Assembly: GCA_013397865.1 (NCBI GenBank)
Contig: VZTI01005240.1
Location: 62,001-126,000 of the forward strand
Source of the DNA: Struthidea cinerea
Lineage: Eukaryota; Chordata; Aves; Passeriformes; Corcoracidae
DNA: 64,000 bases
Reading direction: 5' to 3'
Position 1 is the stretch's first letter. Each line of letters opens with the position of its first letter. The translations under genes were made by a program, and so were the position numbers. Positions 60,501 through 64,000 of the stretch are shown here, one piece after another. The notes beneath the pieces were generated by a model. That model saw only the letters and a program-made list of their open reading frames with translations. It searched no databases and had not been told where the DNA came from.

Positions 60501-62912
60501 GATCCCAAGCCCAGTTTTCCTATTGTTTTCCGTGGAACTTTTTTTGGGCCACAAAGCCCTGAATCAACATAGTGCTGAGCCTGACAAGTCAAGAGAACTA
60601 GAACACCTGATTAGGAAAAGGCATTTTTTAAAAAATTATTTCCTGCCTGCAAAACTTACACATAGATTTGAGTTTAGAAGGACAAAATGCTGTCACCTCT
60701 GTGGGACTTCAGCAAATCCTGCTGTGCTTTGCAGAGCACCTGGCTGTGGGCTCTAAAAGTAGACACACTTCCGAGTGAAATACAGAATATTCTCACTGGG
60801 AACAACAGGCTGTGTTCATTCCTTGAGCCAGTTTTTTCACAATACTGGGGTTCACAACATGCAAAGGCAAGGAAAAGTATCAGAGTCCTGGTGAAAAGCC
60901 TTATTTCAGAACGATCACTAAATTAAAAACACAGCAACCTAACAAAAATGTATTTCAGCAGCGAGACATTAATTTTCAACATTGAGCCAAGGGGCATTTC
61001 TCACATGTAGTTTCAAATGAAAAAAAGAGAATTGTTGGCACAGCCTTTGCTACAGCGGTTCCAGAGGAGTAATTAAACAGGAGCCACTCGGAGCTGGCTC
61101 GGGGGAAAGCGTACGCCTTGGTCTTTCCACGTACTAGGAAGTAGGAAGGACTGTGTGCCTGCCTGCTTGCCTCTGTGTCTGTGTGCACACTGGGGTTTTT
61201 TCATTTTTTAATTATATTTGTGCATTATTTTCCTGTGTGTCCGTGGCACCTTATTTCAATGAACAGTTTGAAAGGCATATGCTGTTGAGCAAAAGGGAGA
61301 GAAACTCTCCTGATCTTTTTTTCTCTTGTCTCAGTGAACATGCCATTTTTTGATGCTTTTCCTAGGGCTTCTGTGACCTATGCTTTACACCACCTGGCTG
61401 GTTTAATTCATGAATCCTCTATTAATATGACAGGCTCTGCAAAGGTGACTAAAATGTTAAGGAGACAGATGTCACCAATATCTCTCAAGGGTAAATGCTT
61501 GAATTTTGCTCCCTTTTTCTGTGGCTGGTCTCTGTTCTGATCTTGGCACTGTGGCTGAACCACAGAGACTAATTCATTTTTGTTTCTCCCTCAGATGCGC
61601 TGGATGAATAATAATAATTTTAACAGTTTCCCGTGCTTTCCTCAAGTGTCAAAACCTTTCTTTTCTGCCACTCCTGCTGGAGAAACCCCATCTTACACAA
61701 ATGAGCAATGTAGCTGAAAACATCCTTGCAACTCATAAGAAGTCACAGGGTGCTTTCTACTGCTACCAGGGCACATTTCGTCCTTCAGGCAAGAAAATAT
61801 TTCTTTGCTAAGGCTATTGCTAGCTCCATGCTGAGTCGACTCAGCATCTTGCTCTCACAGAGATCTCACCTGGAAAAGTATCTCAGGATCCGATATTATC
61901 TGCCCCAGTGGTGACTAAAGTGGAGGCTGGACTAAGCAGAAGTAGGTCTGGGGCAGATTCAGCACAGGGAAGGGAGGAAGGGTCCCAGTGACACAACCCG
62001 AGTGTTTAGACAACAAATGGTCATCACTGGAGGGGCTAAGGAGAGGATGGTGATCTCTGCGGTGGTCTCAGCATTAGTGGGAGATACCACAAGCGAAATC
62101 AAAACTCTGCCTGTGCTTAGAAAGCAGCAAAAGCAAGGAAATTAGTAAACATCTTCTCTTCATTTCCTTGCAAGCTGTTTAGTGCTTTGGATCACAGCTA
62201 AACTGCCTGGATTAAGCCCATGTAAGAAACCAGATGTCAAGCCCAGAGCCAACCATGCTCTTGGGTCCGGGACGCAATTAATATCTGAAGATGTACATCA
62301 TGAGCCTGTTCTGAGCACACTGTACTTCTCCTCCCAGACAAAGCCCCATATCTACGCTGTCCACATCATATTTATCCTTAGGAGACCGAACCAGGAAGAT
62401 TGTTTCATCTTCAGAAAAAACCTCTTTTGCAAATGGGCATTGTGCTGGTCTCATCTCTCCTTTCACACTCCTTCCCAAGGCAGTTACTTGTCTGCTGTAA
62501 TTTACTCTTTAATGCAGCACTTTCCTATTCTGTGAGACAACAATCATGAAGCATTTAAATTCCAATTGAGTAGGGCTGGAGTGCAGAGGGGCTGCGGCTT
62601 GTGCAGCGCAGACAATGGGAACCTGAGACAGGGGACACCAGTTCAAGGCCCCCCAGGAAGGAAGGCTACAAGCTTCTCCCTCACATTCCCATCTCCCTAG
62701 AGATGTAAATCAAGAAAATGAAGGGAGGGGAAGAGGAGGAGGGGGGTGTTTATAGAAAGAAAAGGGAAAATGGATTGAGTTGTGCTGAATTCTAAGACAA
62801 GGATCAGCTACACAAGAGAACTATTGAATAGCTGTGAAATCTGGAATTGAGCCATCAAAAAAGCTGCTGAGCTGCATGTGAATCAGGTTGATTGTTTTTG
62901 AGAAGCACCTGA
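57561..62912. other. Unique sequence, no gene seen
   Basis: Single-copy DNA, AT-rich to about 59450 and more GC-rich at 59500-60450. In the GC-rich part frames overlap on both strands (59949-60437 plus, 162 codons; 59910-60290 minus, 126 codons), the pattern of stop-poor non-coding DNA. A short run of twelve A lies near 58831, and a tRNA-promoter-like string near 58641-58681 was judged chance. Confidence 0.45.
60261..60282 (+). repeat. 10-bp tandem duplication
   Basis: GGAGAGGCAT is repeated twice plus two bases. Likely slippage. Confidence 0.85.
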
Positions 62913-62944
62913 TTTTTTTTTTTTGCCCCCTCTCTCTCTCCCAG
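62913..62944 (+). repeat. T12-G-C5-(TC)5-CCAG tract
   Basis: Twelve T, a G, five C, then five TC units and CCAG. This is an almost ideal polypyrimidine tract plus 3' splice site by eye. The sequence after it (62945 on) has no extended open frame with coding character, so it is recorded as low-complexity DNA with an acceptor-like end. Confidence 0.75.
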
Positions 62945-64000
62945 GCTCAGCCTTGGAATTTGAACATGACTGCTGATGTGCTAAACTGCTTTTCCTTAAG
63001 ATAGAGACATTTTAGGGAGCGGGAAAGGAGGGAGGGTGGGGGAGCATCTCTCTGGATGTGAAGGCCATGATACCCGGATTGTGAGCTGACAGGTTCCCCA
63101 CTGCTCTGGGGAATGGCATCGAGGAGTTCCCACTGCTGGCAGAGCCCAAGCAGGAAGAGCAAAGAGCTGTAACTCTGGGACAAGGAGTTCCAAGGGCTAC
63201 TGGCTGCCCTGTAGCTGGGCTGCAAGTACATTTTGCCAGCTCTTCACCAGGTTTGTGCTCTCAGGAATTCACATTTCCTATCTGGTCTCCCAGGACAGAG
63301 ACAGCACCTATTTCCTGCTGAGGGGTCCCTGCTGGACCTTGGGAAAATAAATTGCAAAGCCCCAATTTAATACTACACTTACCAGCACAGTGTCTGATTC
63401 TCTCATGTGCAGTGGTAGACTTATAATTCCCTCTGCAGCATTCACTAGTGAGGGAAGCAAAGCACAGGGATGCTACGATGCTGTTTTCCCAAAGAGAATT
63501 CTGATTCCAGAGTGGCCTAAAAAGGCACACTGAAAAAAAGAAAAAAAAATTAGCAAGGCTGCTTTTAAAAATCTAGCAGTTTGCCTAGGGTTGTGGAATG
63601 AGTTGGGATTGCAAGAGTGAAACCTTGCCTTTCCTCATTTGGTATGTCTGAGAACCGTCTCTGTTCTAATTTATTATTATTGTATTGCATTATTGTGTAA
63701 TTTTATTGCATTAAAAATCATGTGAATAGTGCCATGGTGCTCTGCAAACAGAGAGCAACACAGAGCCACTGCTCCAAGGAGCCTTGTTAAACTGCTTCCA
63801 GATTTGACTCAAGAGACCTACACTCTATTACCTTATGCAGAAAACATCTCCATTGTTTTATTGTTGTTTATTTACTGAGCACGGAGGGTAAGCACTGCGC
63901 TGGGAGAACTTGCACAGTCTGGACAGTTCTATCAAACTTGAGCTCTTCTGCAATAGGATGTGCTCATGTGGCCTCTTCATTCTTCCCTCTGTCGTGGTAC
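62945..64000. other. Unique sequence, no gene seen
   Basis: Medium-GC to 63250, then AT-rich. Nested minus-strand frames at 62947-63231 and 63261-63530 lack domains. 63660-63715 is ATT-rich low-complexity sequence ('ttattattattgtattgc'). The window ends without a recognisable boundary. Confidence 0.4.

Overview
This window looks like nuclear DNA from a bird. The case rests on repeats: at least nine CR1 LINE pieces, most of them short and 5'-truncated. The complete 3' ends carry short CR1-type tails (ATTCTGTG or ATTCTATG units) preceded by the usual 'ttggaa...tagatgatc...ggtcccttccaa' block. Repeat density is otherwise low, base composition is moderately AT-rich, and no LTR or SINE array is visible. 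A turtle or crocodilian is possible but less likely. I cannot name the species or the chromosomal neighbourhood.

I find no protein-coding exon, tRNA, rRNA, snRNA or CRISPR that I can support. Long open frames are scattered on both strands, often overlap antisense to one another, and show no recognisable domain. The longest is a 322-codon minus-strand frame at 28231-29199. It is longer than chance would suggest, so it is listed as a low-confidence item and not as a gene. The window is best read as a gene desert or as part of a very large intron.

Layout. 1-1420 holds a GC-rich stretch, then a dense homeodomain-type (TAAT) motif cluster with a perfect 16-bp palindromic site (895-910), then an 80-base assembly gap flanked by G runs. 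1421-7600 is unique sequence with one weak MIR-like trace. CR1 copies lie at 7607-7890 (+), 17171-17296 (-), 18655-18820 (+), 25127-25280 (+), 32363-32476 (-), 36128-36480 (-) and 41207-41305 (+). Two much older, diverged CR1 relics lie at 29700-30030 (+) and 49700-50200 (-). The second keeps about 500 bp of the 3' reverse-transcriptase region and explains an otherwise tempting 147-codon frame. Two further loci (26099-26170 and 34508-34580) share the layout of another ancient interspersed repeat.

Simple repeats include (AC)n at 20241-20273, (TTCC)n at 30771-30812 and several long pyrimidine or purine tracts. Between these lie AT-rich, single-copy blocks with many TAAT/ATTA cores, octamer or palindromic motifs. 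The clearest are 836-1085, 7085-7260, 13785-13885, 37100-37890, 43550-43830, 47400-47720 and 57180-57560. They resemble vertebrate conserved non-coding elements, so the most plausible job of this DNA is long-range regulation of a gene outside the window. That is inference from motif content only, because conservation could not be computed here. I see no convincing new biological system.
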